A stretch of DNA of 64,000 nt from Cytophagales bacterium. Lineage in GTDB: Bacteria > Bacteroidota > Bacteroidia > Cytophagales > 172606-1. The stretch lies in assembly GCA_030446715.1 (NCBI GenBank), contig JAUJMU010000001.1:1-64000 (forward strand). Direction: 5' to 3'. The translations under genes and the position numbers were made by a program. Of this stretch, positions 53,895-63,037 are shown piece by piece (position 1 is the first letter of the stretch; every line of letters begins with the position of its first letter). The notes beneath the pieces are model-generated. The model saw nothing but the letters and a program-made list of their open reading frames with translations. It was not told the DNA's origin and did not search any database.

Positions 53895-56024
53895 TTATGC
53901 CCCGTTGCTGATGAGTTTTTCCAGAATTTCCTGCGCGGCGGCGGCAATGACGGTACCCGGTCCGTAGATGCCGGTTACGCCGGCTTCTTTCAGGAAGGGA
54001 TAATCCTGCGGCGGGATCACCCCGCCGACAATCACCATAATATCTTCCCGCCCGATTTTGTGCAGTTCTCCGATCAGCTGGGGCACCAGCGTCTTGTGGC
54101 CTGCCGCCAGGCTGGATACACCGACTATGTGCACATCGTTCTCGGCGGCCTGCCGGGCTACTTCTTCCGGGGTCTGGAACAACGGACCAATATCCACATC
54201 AAAGCCGAGGTCGGCAAAACTGGTGGCAATCACCTTGGCGCCCCGGTCATGACCATCCTGTCCCATCTTGGCAACCATAATGCGGGGCCGCCTGCCTTCC
54301 AGCGCGGCAAACTGATCAGCCATTCCAAGGGCCCGTTTGAAGTTTTCCTCGTCAGAAATCTCTCCCGCGTATACGCCGGATACCGCCCGGATGGTTGCCC
54401 GGTGACGGCCAAATACACTTTCCATGGCTTCGGAAATTTCGCCCAGAGTGGCCCGGTGGCGTGCCGCATCCACGGCCAGCGCCAGCAGATTACCTTTTCC
54501 GGTTTCGGCGCAGCGGGTAATGGCCCGTAAAGCTTCCTGCACGGCTTCCGCATTACGGTCTGCTTTTATTTTTTGCAGGCGCGCAATCTGGGTATTGCGT
54601 ACCGCCGTATTGTCTACCTCCAGCAGTTCGATGTCCGTTTTCTCGGCTACCCGGTATTTGTTTACGCCCACGATTACATCTTTACCTGAATCAATGCGGG
54701 CTTGCTTGCGGGCGGCGGCTTCCTCAATCCGCAGTTTGGGTAGTCCGGTTTCAATGGCTCTGGCCATTCCGCCCAGTTCTTCCACTTCCTCAATCAGGCT
54801 CCACGCCTTGTGCGCCAGTTGGTGGGTAAGGGTTTCCAGGTAGTAAGAGCCTCCCCAGGGGTCTACGGTGCGGGTCACATCTGTTTCGGCCGCAATGATC
54901 AGCTGTGTATTGCGGGCAATGCGGGCCGAAAAGTCGGTGGGCAGGGCAATGGCTTCGTCGAGGGCGTTGGTGTGCAGCGATTGGGTGCCGCCCAGCACCG
55001 CGGCAAGTGCCTCTACGCAGGTGCGGGTCACGTTGTTGAAGGGGTCCTGTTCGGTGAGGCTCCAGCCGGAAGTCTGGCAGTGGGTACGCAGGGCAAGGGA
55101 TTTGGCACTTTCAGGATTAAAACCCTGCACAATTTTAGCCCAAAGCATCCGGCCAGCCCGCATTTTGGCAATTTCCATGAAGTGGTTCATGCCGGTTGCC
55201 CAGAAGAAGGAGAGCCGCGGCGCAAAGTCATCAATGGCAATGCCCGCCTTCAGCCCGGTGCGGAGGTACTCCAGGCCGTCGGCCAGCGTGTAGGCCAGTT
55301 CCAGGTCCGCCGTGGCGCCAGCTTCGTGCATGTGGTAGCCGCTGATGGAAATGGAATTGAACTTAGGCATGTGCCGCGAAGTGTAGGCGAAAATGTCGGC
55401 GATGATGCGCATGCTGGGCTCAGGCGGGTAGATGTACGTGTTGCGCACCATAAACTCCTTCAGGATGTCATTCTGAATGGTGCCGCTTAATTGCTCCGGT
55501 TTTACGCCCTGCTCTTCGGCGGCTACCATGTAAAAGGCCATCACCGGAATCACGGCTCCGTTCATGGTCATGGACACCGACATCTGGTCCAGTGGAATGC
55601 CCCCGAACAGAATCTTCATGTCTTCCACTGAGTCAATGGCCACCCCGGCCTTGCCTACGTCGCCTACCACGCGGGGGTGGTCAGAGTCGTAGCCGCGGTG
55701 GGTGGGCAGGTCAAAGGCCACGGAAAGGCCCTTTTGCCCGGCAGCAAGGTTGCGGCGGTAGAAGGCATTAGACTGTTCGGCAGTGGAAAAGCCCGCATAT
55801 TGCCGGATGGTCCAGGGCTGCTGCACATACATGGAGGCATAGGGGCCGCGCAGGAAAGGCGGCATGCCGGCACCGAAGCCGGGGTGTTCCAGGTTTTGCG
55901 TGTCGCCGGCAGTGTATAGTGGTTTTACCGGTATTCCTTCGGCGGGAGTCCATTCTGAACCCGGAAGGGTTGCGAAACTTTCCCGGTTTGGTGAGAACGC
56001 TATTTTAGAAAAGTCGGGTTTCAT
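53895..56024 (-). CDS. mutB: methylmalonyl-CoA mutase large (alpha) subunit
   Basis: 709 residues. Interconverts methylmalonyl-CoA and succinyl-CoA with adenosylcobalamin. Seen: [100 protein letters not shown], and a C-terminal B12-binding domain with the His loop [20 protein letters not shown] near residue 590. Length is normal. It follows mutA on the same strand, with an F1 repeat filling 220 bp between them. Confidence 0.97.
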   Translation of the reverse strand: MKPDFSKIAFSPNRESFATLPGSEWTPAEGIPVKPLYTAGDTQNLEHPGFGAGMPPFLRGPYASMYVQQPWTIRQYAGFSTAEQSNAFYRRNLAAGQKGLSVAFDLPTHRGYDSDHPRVVGDVGKAGVAIDSVEDMKILFGGIPLDQMSVSMTMNGAVIPVMAFYMVAAEEQGVKPEQLSGTIQNDILKEFMVRNTYIYPPEPSMRIIADIFAYTSRHMPKFNSISISGYHMHEAGATADLELAYTLADGLEYLRTGLKAGIAIDDFAPRLSFFWATGMNHFMEIAKMRAGRMLWAKIVQGFNPESAKSLALRTHCQTSGWSLTEQDPFNNVTRTCVEALAAVLGGTQSLHTNALDEAIALPTDFSARIARNTQLIIAAETDVTRTVDPWGGSYYLETLTHQLAHKAWSLIEEVEELGGMARAIETGLPKLRIEEAAARKQARIDSGKDVIVGVNKYRVAEKTDIELLEVDNTAVRNTQIARLQKIKADRNAEAVQEALRAITRCAETGKGNLLALAVDAARHRATLGEISEAMESVFGRHRATIRAVSGVYAGEISDEENFKRALGMADQFAALEGRRPRIMVAKMGQDGHDRGAKVIATSFADLGFDVDIGPLFQTPEEVARQAAENDVHIVGVSSLAAGHKTLVPQLIGELHKIGREDIMVIVGGVIPPQDYPFLKEAGVTGIYGPGTVIAAAAQEILEKLISNGA

Positions 56025-56049
56025 ACAGGCAGCGGTTAGTGATCAGCAG

Positions 56050-56246
56050 TGTTGACAAGGAAGGTTATGGCTGTATGGTTATATGGCTGCATTGTTGCAT
56101 TGTTAAATTGTTGTCAGGCTGAACGGTCATTTTCCGGACCTCCAGCAATTCAACAGTTAAACAATTGGGCAATTGAACAACTCAGCCATTCAGCCATATA
56201 ATATGATCATCATTTGGGTATTAATGGCTGTGTGATTGAATGGTTA
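56050..56246 (-). repeat. intergenic phrase-repeat hairpin F1, copy 3
   Basis: Occupies the mutA-mutB gap and reaches the mutA stop codon (56244-56246). TTATGGCTGTATGGTTATAT, GGCTGCATTGTTGCATTG and TTAAATTGTTGTCAG (56064-56116) face CAATTCAACAGTTAAACAAT, TGGGCAATTGAACAACTCAG and CCATTCAGCCATATAA (56156-56201). The core (GGCTGAACGGTCATTTTCCG) differs from copies 2 and 4. Confidence 0.7.
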
Positions 56247-57542
56247 CAAATCTGATAACGGCTCGAACAGATTCTCAGGTACACTTTCTCCTTCCGCCGG
56301 CTGGTATTTGTTGATGCCGACCAGCACCTGTTTCCCCTGCCGGATGGCATTTTCCCTTTCGGTCCGCACTTTTGCAATTTCCTCCTGCACAAAGCCGCTC
56401 CGCCGCGCGGCCCGGTAGCCGCCATGGGCTTCTACCGTCTGGAACATTTTCCAGGCTTCCTGAGCAAGGGAGTAAGTCAGGCTTTCAAGGAAATACGTCC
56501 CGGCCGCCGGATCGGCTACCTTAGCCAGGTAGCTTTCTTCGCGTAAGATGGCGTGTACATTGCGGGCAATGCGCCGGGACTGGGTATCCGTTTCGCCGTA
56601 GCGGCTGTTGTAGGGCTCAACCGTAAGCGAGTCGCAGCCGCCCAGTACCGCAGCCATGCCCTCCAGCGTACACCTGAGCATGTTGTTATAGGCATCCTGC
56701 CGGAATTTATTCCAGCGGGCCGTCCGGACGTGCAGGCGAAAGTTGCTATGCTGTGCCTGATACGCCCCGGCCAGCTGGCCCACCAGCAGTCTCAATGCCC
56801 GCAGTTTGGCAATCTGAAGGAAAAAGCCGGTGTCTGCTGACAACCAGAGTTCAGTTGCCTTTAAAATGCTTCCGGCGGTTAGTCCCCGGTCGGTCAGCCC
56901 GTCCAGGCAATCAGTCAGTGCGGCCAGCGAAAAGGCCAGTTCCTGGGTCGCCGAAGCGCCGGCGTTGTGGTAATCGTGACCATTGATGACCAGCCGCGGG
57001 GGGACTGAGGCGTTCATGGCGGCGGCTACCGCATCAGCAAGGGCAATATCCGGCGCATCTCCGCCCGGCCAGTGCACGCCAAGCGTGGCCTGCCCTGCCG
57101 CGTCACCGCTCCGCTGCAAATCTTCCAGCAATGTTCCGCTGACGAGCAACTGTACCAGGTTCTGATCAGCCGGCAGTCCGGCCAGCAGCGTACGCCACGC
57201 AACTGAAGATTTATGGGTCAGATCAAAAAATATTTCGTCGGTTCCCGGGGCAAGTGACTCACGGGCCGTTTCGTTGGCGGCAGTCTCCTCGCGGACAGCG
57301 ATTTCGATCCGGCTGCGCCAGCCCGCCTGTTGCCTGAGCGGATGCGCAGGGATGTGGTGGATGTTCTCCCGGGTAAAGAATGGGGGCACAGTAATGCCCT
57401 CAGGCGTGAGCCAGTGCAATTTCTGGTTGAAGACCGCTTCCTTTTCCGCATCCGTGGCGGCTTTTATCTCTCTGAAAATCTGCTGCTTCCAGGCATCTGG
57501 GGTAACCGGGGAGAAGCTGGAAAATAAGGCTTCGTGGTTCAT
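56244..57542 (-). CDS. mutA: methylmalonyl-CoA mutase small (beta) subunit
   Basis: 432 residues with the mutase TIM-barrel (LQRSGDAAGQATLGVHWPGG, GASATQELAFSLAALTDCLD, FRLHVRTARWNKFRQDAYNN, GCDSLTVEPYNSRYGETDTQ, ANPAAGTYF-like VADPAAGTYFLESLTYSL). It lacks the C-terminal B12-binding domain, as expected for the non-catalytic subunit of the heterodimer. Ends with KYQPAEGESVPENLFEPLSD. It is divergent from dnaA across about 175 bp. The F1 repeat begins at its stop codon. Confidence 0.94.
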   Translation of the reverse strand: MNHEALFSSFSPVTPDAWKQQIFREIKAATDAEKEAVFNQKLHWLTPEGITVPPFFTRENIHHIPAHPLRQQAGWRSRIEIAVREETAANETARESLAPGTDEIFFDLTHKSSVAWRTLLAGLPADQNLVQLLVSGTLLEDLQRSGDAAGQATLGVHWPGGDAPDIALADAVAAAMNASVPPRLVINGHDYHNAGASATQELAFSLAALTDCLDGLTDRGLTAGSILKATELWLSADTGFFLQIAKLRALRLLVGQLAGAYQAQHSNFRLHVRTARWNKFRQDAYNNMLRCTLEGMAAVLGGCDSLTVEPYNSRYGETDTQSRRIARNVHAILREESYLAKVADPAAGTYFLESLTYSLAQEAWKMFQTVEAHGGYRAARRSGFVQEEIAKVRTERENAIRQGKQVLVGINKYQPAEGESVPENLFEPLSDL

Positions 57543-57717
57543 GTTTTACCTGCTGATTGCGTAAAGATAAGCGAAAAACCCTCCCTGTCTGATAGGGAAA
57601 GTTTTGTTACCGGAGGGGCGATATTTGATTTTTTTGTTAATTGTTTTTTTATCATTTTTGTCCTCCCCGTTTGGAGAGCAACCGCGGGTTCCGAACCAAA
57701 TCACTCTTTTTTCCCGG

Positions 57718-59153
57718 ATGCCTAAGGATTGCAGAACAGTGTGGAATAATTGTCTCCGGGTAATTCAGGAGCACATCCCCGAACAAAGTTTCAAGACTTG
57801 GTTTGAGCCCATTGTTCCCATGAGGCTTTCCAATAACGTGCTGACTATCCAGGTGCCCAGTCAGTTTTTTTATGAGTGGCTGGAAGAACATTATGTGCAC
57901 CTGCTCCGTAAGGCAATTGACGCCGAACTGGGCTCCGACGGACGGCTGGAATATTCCATCATTGTAGACAAAGGCAATGAGAAAAATAAGCCGTACGTTA
58001 TCAACATCCCGACCAGTAAGATGGCGGCCAACGTAAAAGAGGCCGCCAGGACGGAAGCGCAAACGGCTGACCGCTACAAAAGTCCCTTTCAGCTGCACGA
58101 ACTGGAAGGCAGTCAGTTTGCCTCTTACCTGAATCCACATTATACTTTCGATAATTTCATTGAAGGCGACTGCAACCGGCTTGCCCGTTCGGCGGGTTAT
58201 GCCGTGGCCAACAAGCCGGGAATTACTTCCTTCAATCCGCTGATGCTGTACGGTGGCGTCGGGCTGGGTAAACCCACCTGGTGCAGGCCATCGGCAACTA
58301 CATCAAGGAGCACAACCAGGGCAAGTTTGTGCTGTACGTCTCCTGCGAGAAATTTACCAACCAGTTCATCGAAGCCGTCCGCAACAACAACATGCAGGGC
58401 TTCACGAACTTTTATCTTCAGGTAGACGTGCTGGTGCTGGACGACGTGCAGTTTTTGTCCGGCAAGGAAAAAACCGGAAGCTTCTTCCATATATTCAACC
58501 ACCTCCACCAGGCCGGCAAGCAGATCATCATGACCAGTGATTGTCCGCCGCGGGAACTGGCCGGTTTTCAGGAACGCCTCCTTTCGCGGTTCAAGTGGGG
58601 CCTGACTGCCGATCTGCAGCAGCCTGACCTTGAAACCCGCATTGCCATTATTCAGAAGAAACTGCAGGGCGAAGGCATCATGATGGATGAAGAGGTAATC
58701 GAATACCTTGCCCACAGCATTGATACCAACGTGCGGGAACTGGAAGGCGTGATTGTGTCGCTGATGGCACAGGCTTCGCTGAACCGGAAAGATATCGACA
58801 TTGACCTGGCCAAAAAGACGCTGGTCAATATTGTTCAGCACACGGATAACAAGGAAATCAATATTGACTCCATCCAGAAAAAGGTAGCTGACCATTTTGG
58901 TATCTCGGTAGAAGATCTGAAATCGAAAAGCCGCAAGAAGGAACTGGTAGTGCCCCGGCAGATTGCAATCTATTTCACCAAGGAGTTCACTGATTTTTCC
59001 CTCAAATCCATCGGGTACCACTTCGGCGGCCGCGACCACAGTACGGTCATTCACGCCATCCAGACGATCAACGATCTGCTCAAAACCGATAAGGAAATCA
59101 AAAACGCGATTTCTGACCTCGGGCGGCAATTCAACGTGAAGGCAAAGCGGTAA
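57718..59153 (+). CDS. dnaA: chromosomal replication initiator DnaA (one frameshift in Walker A)
   Basis: From the ATG at 57718 (MPKDCRTVWNNCLRVIQEHI), N-terminal domain I, linker, AAA+ domain and C-terminal DNA-binding domain (FTDFSLKSIGYHFGGRDHST) are all present. The frame breaks at 58270-58272: GLGK is followed by out-of-frame codons. Inserting one A into the AAA run restores GLGKTHLVQAIGNYIKEHNQ and a protein of 478 residues. An essential gene cannot be null in the P-loop, so this is almost certainly an assembly or sequencing error. The frame is open upstream to a TTG at 57604, but the family starts at MPKDC. Confidence 0.95.
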
Positions 59154-59287
59154 GCCTGGCCGCGGTGCTGCTCCTGACGGGCAGTTTGCCTCTGTTTCTT
59201 CCCACCCCTGTTTTCCGGCATCCTGTTCCGCTGTATTGCCGTAACGGGGACATAGACTTACTTTACGGTCGCTAAAAAGGTAATGCG

Positions 59288-60790
59288 ATGAAAATCCTCT
59301 CCGCCGCCCAGATCCGCGAAGCGGATGCGTACACCATCCGCCACGAGCCGGTTTCGTCCCTTGATCTGATGGAAAGGGCCTCTCAGGCATTTGTTGACTG
59401 GTTTACCAGTCAGTATCCTTACGCAACGGGCATCAAGGTATTCTGTGGATTGGGAAATAACGGCGGCGACGGACTGGCCATTGCCCGGCTGCTGAGCCAG
59501 ATGCATTACCAGGTGCAGGCATTCGCCGTGCGCCACGCCGAAAAAACCTCCCCCGACTTTGCCGCCAACGAGGAGAGGCTGAAGCGGCTGATGGATTTGC
59601 GAGATATCAGGGCAGAAGCGGAGATTCCCTCCATCAGCGAGCAAGAGGTTGTGATCGATGCCATTTTCGGCTCCGGACTTACCCGGCCGGCCGATGGCCT
59701 TGCTGCCCGGGTGATCGAGGCTATCAACGGGAGCGGTGCCGCGGTAGTGGCGGTTGATATACCTTCCGGTCTTTACGTGGATGCACCGGGCAGCAGCGAT
59801 ATGCCCGTTGTCAAAGCGACGCATACCGTTACCTTTCAGCTGCCTAAACTTGCTTTTCTGTTGCCGCAGAACGAGCCGTACGTGGGTGACTGGCTTCCGG
59901 TAGACATCGGTCTGCATCCCCAGGCCATTGAGCAGGCACAGACTCCTTACCATTACGTAGAAGAAGATTATCTGAGAAGCATCATCCGGAAGCGGCCGAA
60001 ATATGCGCACAAGGGCCTGTTTGGCCATGCCTTGCTGGTGGCAGGCAGCCACGGGAAAATGGGAGCGGCTGTGCTGGCGGCCCGGGCCTGCCTGCGGTCA
60101 GGAGTGGGGCTGCTTACGCTGCACGTGCCCTGGAGCGGCTACGAAATCATGCAGGTATCCGTGCCGGAAGCCATGTGTCTGGTTGATACCAACGGGCAGT
60201 TTTTCACGGAAACCGGCGATACTACCGCTTTCAGTACGGTCGGCATCGGTCCGGGTCTGGGCACTCAGACCGAAACGGCCAAAGCGCTGGAAAAGCTGCT
60301 GCAGCGAACCACTGCCCCCATGGTGCTGGACGCCGATGCCCTGAACCTGCTGGCTAGGCACCCCGGTCTGCTGACCCTGCTGCCTCCGCACAGTGTACTT
60401 ACCCCGCACCCGAAAGAGTTTGAGCGGCTTGCCGGCTTTGCCGGCAATGACTACCACCGGCTGGAAATGCTGCGCACCTTTGCCCGCAGGCACCAGGTGG
60501 TAGTGGTACTGAAAGGTGCCCATACGGCCATTGCCCTGCCATCCGGCAATGTCTGTTTCAACATCGCCGGCAACCCTGGTATGGCTACCGGCGGTACCGG
60601 CGATGTGCTGACCGGGATCATCACCGCTTTGGCAGCGCAGCACTACCCGCCGGAGCAGGCTGCTATCCTTGGCGTCTACCTGCATGCACTTGCCGGGGAT
60701 CTGGCCGCGCAGGAAAAGGGATATACCGCCCTGGTTGCTTCGGATATCATTGAATATCTGCCCCGCGCATTCAGCAGATTTGGCATGTAA
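59288..60790 (+). CDS. nnr: bifunctional NAD(P)H-hydrate epimerase / ADP-dependent dehydratase
   Basis: 500 residues. The N-terminal YjeF_N epimerase domain (about 1-215) has FCGLGNNGGDGLAIARLLSQ and VIDAIFGSGLTRPADGLAA. The C-terminal kinase-like dehydratase domain (about 225-495) has HKGLFGHALLVAGSHGKMGA, VLDADALNLLARHPGLLTLL, VLTPHPKEFERLAGFAGNDY, and the NPGMATGGTGDVLTGIITAL phosphate loop with the catalytic Asp. Repairs hydrated NADH/NADPH. Stand-alone gene in the same direction as dnaA. Confidence 0.96.
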   Translation: MKILSAAQIREADAYTIRHEPVSSLDLMERASQAFVDWFTSQYPYATGIKVFCGLGNNGGDGLAIARLLSQMHYQVQAFAVRHAEKTSPDFAANEERLKRLMDLRDIRAEAEIPSISEQEVVIDAIFGSGLTRPADGLAARVIEAINGSGAAVVAVDIPSGLYVDAPGSSDMPVVKATHTVTFQLPKLAFLLPQNEPYVGDWLPVDIGLHPQAIEQAQTPYHYVEEDYLRSIIRKRPKYAHKGLFGHALLVAGSHGKMGAAVLAARACLRSGVGLLTLHVPWSGYEIMQVSVPEAMCLVDTNGQFFTETGDTTAFSTVGIGPGLGTQTETAKALEKLLQRTTAPMVLDADALNLLARHPGLLTLLPPHSVLTPHPKEFERLAGFAGNDYHRLEMLRTFARRHQVVVVLKGAHTAIALPSGNVCFNIAGNPGMATGGTGDVLTGIITALAAQHYPPEQAAILGVYLHALAGDLAAQEKGYTALVASDIIEYLPRAFSRFGM

Positions 60791-60900
60791 AATAAAAATT
60801 GTGGTTACTTAATCCCCTTTTCACCGTAAGAGGGCTTGGTCCGGGTTACCCGGATGCTATTTTTACATCAACAGTAAATTTTAAAATCAGAAATAAACCT

Positions 60901-61485
60901 ATGAAAAGATTCGGTTTGATTGCCATTGTAGCAATAGCACTTGTACTGCTGATGGGCGGTTGTGGCACTTACAATAATCTCGTCGGTAAGGAAGAAAACG
61001 TCCGCAATGCCTGGAGCCAGGTGGAAGCGCAGTACCAGCGCCGCGCCGATCTGATTCCTAATCTGGTGAATACAGTGAAGGGAGCAGCTAATTTTGAAAG
61101 GGAAACCCTTACAGAAGTGATCAATGCCCGGGCCCGGGCTACGTCCATAAACGTTGACCCTGCCAATCTGTCTCCTGAGCAGATCCAGCAGTTTCAGCAG
61201 GCCCAGCAAGGGCTGAGTTCGGCACTGGGTCGTTTACTGGCTGTGGCAGAAGCATATCCGCAGCTGAGGGCCACGGAAAGCTTCCGGGATTTGCAGGCCC
61301 AGCTGGAAGGGACCGAAAACCGGATCACGGTAGCCCGTAACCGGTATAACGACGCCGTAAATACCTACAATGTCGGCCGCCGTACTTTTCCGGCCAATAT
61401 ATTCGCAGGCATGTTTGGCTTTGGCGACAAAGGTTACTTTACCGCTCAGCCGGGCTCTGACCGGACACCAACGGTGCAGTTTTAA
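60901..61485 (+). CDS. LemA family protein
   Basis: 194 residues from the ATG at 60901. A hydrophobic N-terminus (LIAIVAIALVLLMGGCGTYN) is either a signal anchor or a lipoprotein signal (Cys in LMGGC). The LemA helical domain follows: NLVGKEENVRNAWSQVEAQY, QRRADLIPNLVNTVKGAANF, SSALGRLLAVAEAYPQLRAT, ESFRDLQAQLEGTENRITVA and RNRYNDAVNTYNVGRRTFPA. First gene of the lemA-TPM-TPM cluster common in Bacteroidota. The stop is followed directly by an F1 repeat. Confidence 0.94.
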   Translation: MKRFGLIAIVAIALVLLMGGCGTYNNLVGKEENVRNAWSQVEAQYQRRADLIPNLVNTVKGAANFERETLTEVINARARATSINVDPANLSPEQIQQFQQAQQGLSSALGRLLAVAEAYPQLRATESFRDLQAQLEGTENRITVARNRYNDAVNTYNVGRRTFPANIFAGMFGFGDKGYFTAQPGSDRTPTVQF

Positions 61486-61622
61486 ATGGCTGGATGGTTG
61501 AATTGCTTGATTGTTGCATTGTCAGATTGTCTGCTTCTGAAAGGATCATGCCGGCCATATAGCCATATAACAATTTAAACAATGCAACAATTTGATCATC
61601 CAGCCCCATAACCGTTCAACCC
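61484..61622 (+). repeat. intergenic phrase-repeat hairpin F1, copy 4 (core-containing)
   Basis: Starts at the lemA stop codon and ends 20 bp before the next gene. The 5' arm has GGCTGGATGGTTGAATTGC and TTGATTGTTGCATTGTCAG. The core (CAGATTGTCTGCTTCTG, one base, AAGGATCATGCCGGC) spans 61523-61555. The 3' arm has CATATAGCCATATAACAATT, TAAACAATGCAACAATTTGA and TCATCCAGCCCC. The 44-nt block at 61516-61559 matches copy 2 (23252-23295, opposite strand) with one mismatch, and both face the same way relative to transcription. Confidence 0.75.
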
Positions 61623-61641
61623 TGAAACTCTTCATTCCGTC

Positions 61642-62076
61642 ATGGCCGAATTATCCTTTACCGAGGAGCAGAAAAAGCAGATCGTTTCTACCATCCGCGA
61701 GGCGGAAAACCACACGTCAGGTGAAGTAAAAGTGCACATTGAAAAAAAGTGCGTCACCGTAGACGTAATGGAGAGGGCAAAGGAAGTCTTCTTTAAACTC
61801 GGGCTTGATAAAACCAGGCTGCGTAACGGGGTCTTGTTTTACGTGGCTCTAGATGATCATAAGTTTGCCGTACTGGGAGATGCCGGAATTGATAAGGTAG
61901 TGCCAGCTGACTTCTGGGACTCCACCAAAGACCAGATGCGGGAATATTTCCGGAACGGACAGATCACTGAGGGACTCTGCGCGGGTATTCTGATGGCCGG
62001 GCAGCAGCTGAAGGCCCACTTCCCCTACTCATCGGACGATATCAATGAACTGCCGGATGATATTTCATTTCATTAA
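61642..62076 (+). CDS. TPM domain-containing protein
   Basis: 144 residues, cytoplasmic. The TPM (TLP18.3/Psb32/MOLO-1) fold is recognisable: SFTEEQKKQIVSTIREAENH, TSGEVKVHIEKKCVTVDVME, FKLGLDKTRLRNGVLFYVAL and FAVLGDAGIDKVVPADFWDS. It lacks a signal peptide, unlike the next gene. Second gene of the lemA cluster. Function unknown; such clusters are linked to envelope maintenance. Confidence 0.92.
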   Translation: MAELSFTEEQKKQIVSTIREAENHTSGEVKVHIEKKCVTVDVMERAKEVFFKLGLDKTRLRNGVLFYVALDDHKFAVLGDAGIDKVVPADFWDSTKDQMREYFRNGQITEGLCAGILMAGQQLKAHFPYSSDDINELPDDISFH

Positions 62077-62171
62077 CCGCTGAACTGGTTCTGGTACTGG
62101 CTTTGGTAAAGAGATTTCTTTCACCCTTCCGTACCTGCCGGAAGTCGGCCTGTAAAATCAGACCATATTAA

Positions 62172-62933
62172 ATGAAGAATAGATTTTTCCCTTTAGCGCT
62201 GATGTTTCTGCTCAGTCTGGTGGTCCGGGCGCAGGAATTTCCCGCCCGGCCTAATCCGCCACAGGCGGTAAATGACCTGGCTGGAGTAATTAGTCCGGCC
62301 GACGAACAGGCGCTGGAGCAGAAACTGAGAGCCTATACCGATACCACTTCCACTGGTTTTGTAATTGTACTGCTTCAGTCTTACAACGGGTATGATCCCG
62401 CCGAATACACCTTTGAACTGGGCAACCAGTGGGGCGTGGGGCAGAAGGGCAAGGACAATGGCCTGCTGATCACCGTAGCTGTCCAGGACCGCAAATATTT
62501 TATTGCCACTGGTTACGGACTTGAAGGTTCCATTCCCGATGCCATTACGCGCCGGGTAGGGGATCAATATTTCAAACCCAATTTCCGGGGGGGCAACTAC
62601 TACGCCGGCCTTGACCAGGCAACTACTTACCTGGCTACTTTACCGGCCGGCGAATTTAAAGCCGCGCCGCGCAAACGGGATGGGGAAGGTGGTGGTGGAT
62701 TTAGCCTCCTGCCAATATTGATCATTTTTCTGATTCTCTTCTTTATATTCCGCAGGGGAGGTGGCAACCGGCGCCGGGGGTACCGCGGGGGCGGCATGTT
62801 CTTCCCGCCATTTATCACCTTCGGCAGTGGTGGCAGTTCATGGGGAGGCGGCTTCGGCGGCGGTGGAGGTGGCGGCTTCGGTGGCTTTGGCGGCGGATCA
62901 TTTGGTGGTGGCGGTTCGGGCGGCAGCTGGTAG
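62172..62933 (+). CDS. TPM domain membrane protein (YgcG-like) with Gly-rich tail
   Basis: 253 residues. Signal peptide (MKNRFFPLALMFLLSLVVRA), TPM domain (VNDLAGVISPADEQALEQKL, FVIVLLQSYNGYDPAEYTFE, DNGLLITVAVQDRKYFIATG, RRVGDQYFKPNFRGGNYYAG), one membrane helix (LLPILIIFLILFFIFRR) and a C-terminal Gly/Ser-rich tail ending GGSFGGGGSGGSW. The tail and TPM architecture match YgcG. Third gene of the cluster. Confidence 0.93.
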   Translation: MKNRFFPLALMFLLSLVVRAQEFPARPNPPQAVNDLAGVISPADEQALEQKLRAYTDTTSTGFVIVLLQSYNGYDPAEYTFELGNQWGVGQKGKDNGLLITVAVQDRKYFIATGYGLEGSIPDAITRRVGDQYFKPNFRGGNYYAGLDQATTYLATLPAGEFKAAPRKRDGEGGGGFSLLPILIIFLILFFIFRRGGGNRRRGYRGGGMFFPPFITFGSGGSSWGGGFGGGGGGGFGGFGGGSFGGGGSGGSW

Positions 62934-63037
62934 CCGGGTAGGTAGCCAGAAGCTGTTGCTGTTCCATCCTGTCTGGCAGCAGAAAATGTTTCCGTGATAA
63001 ATTTCCGGCAGGGCAATCCATCACCAGCTCAAGCTTT

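Noticed and set aside
57543-57717. Origin of replication next to dnaA
   Set aside because: No cluster of DnaA boxes (TTATNCACA) was seen upstream or downstream of dnaA, and in Bacteroidota oriC is often not at dnaA.
58197-59390. Minus-strand open frame of 397 codons over dnaA
   Set aside because: Shadow of the dnaA AAA+ and DNA-binding domains, which are clearly real on the plus strand.
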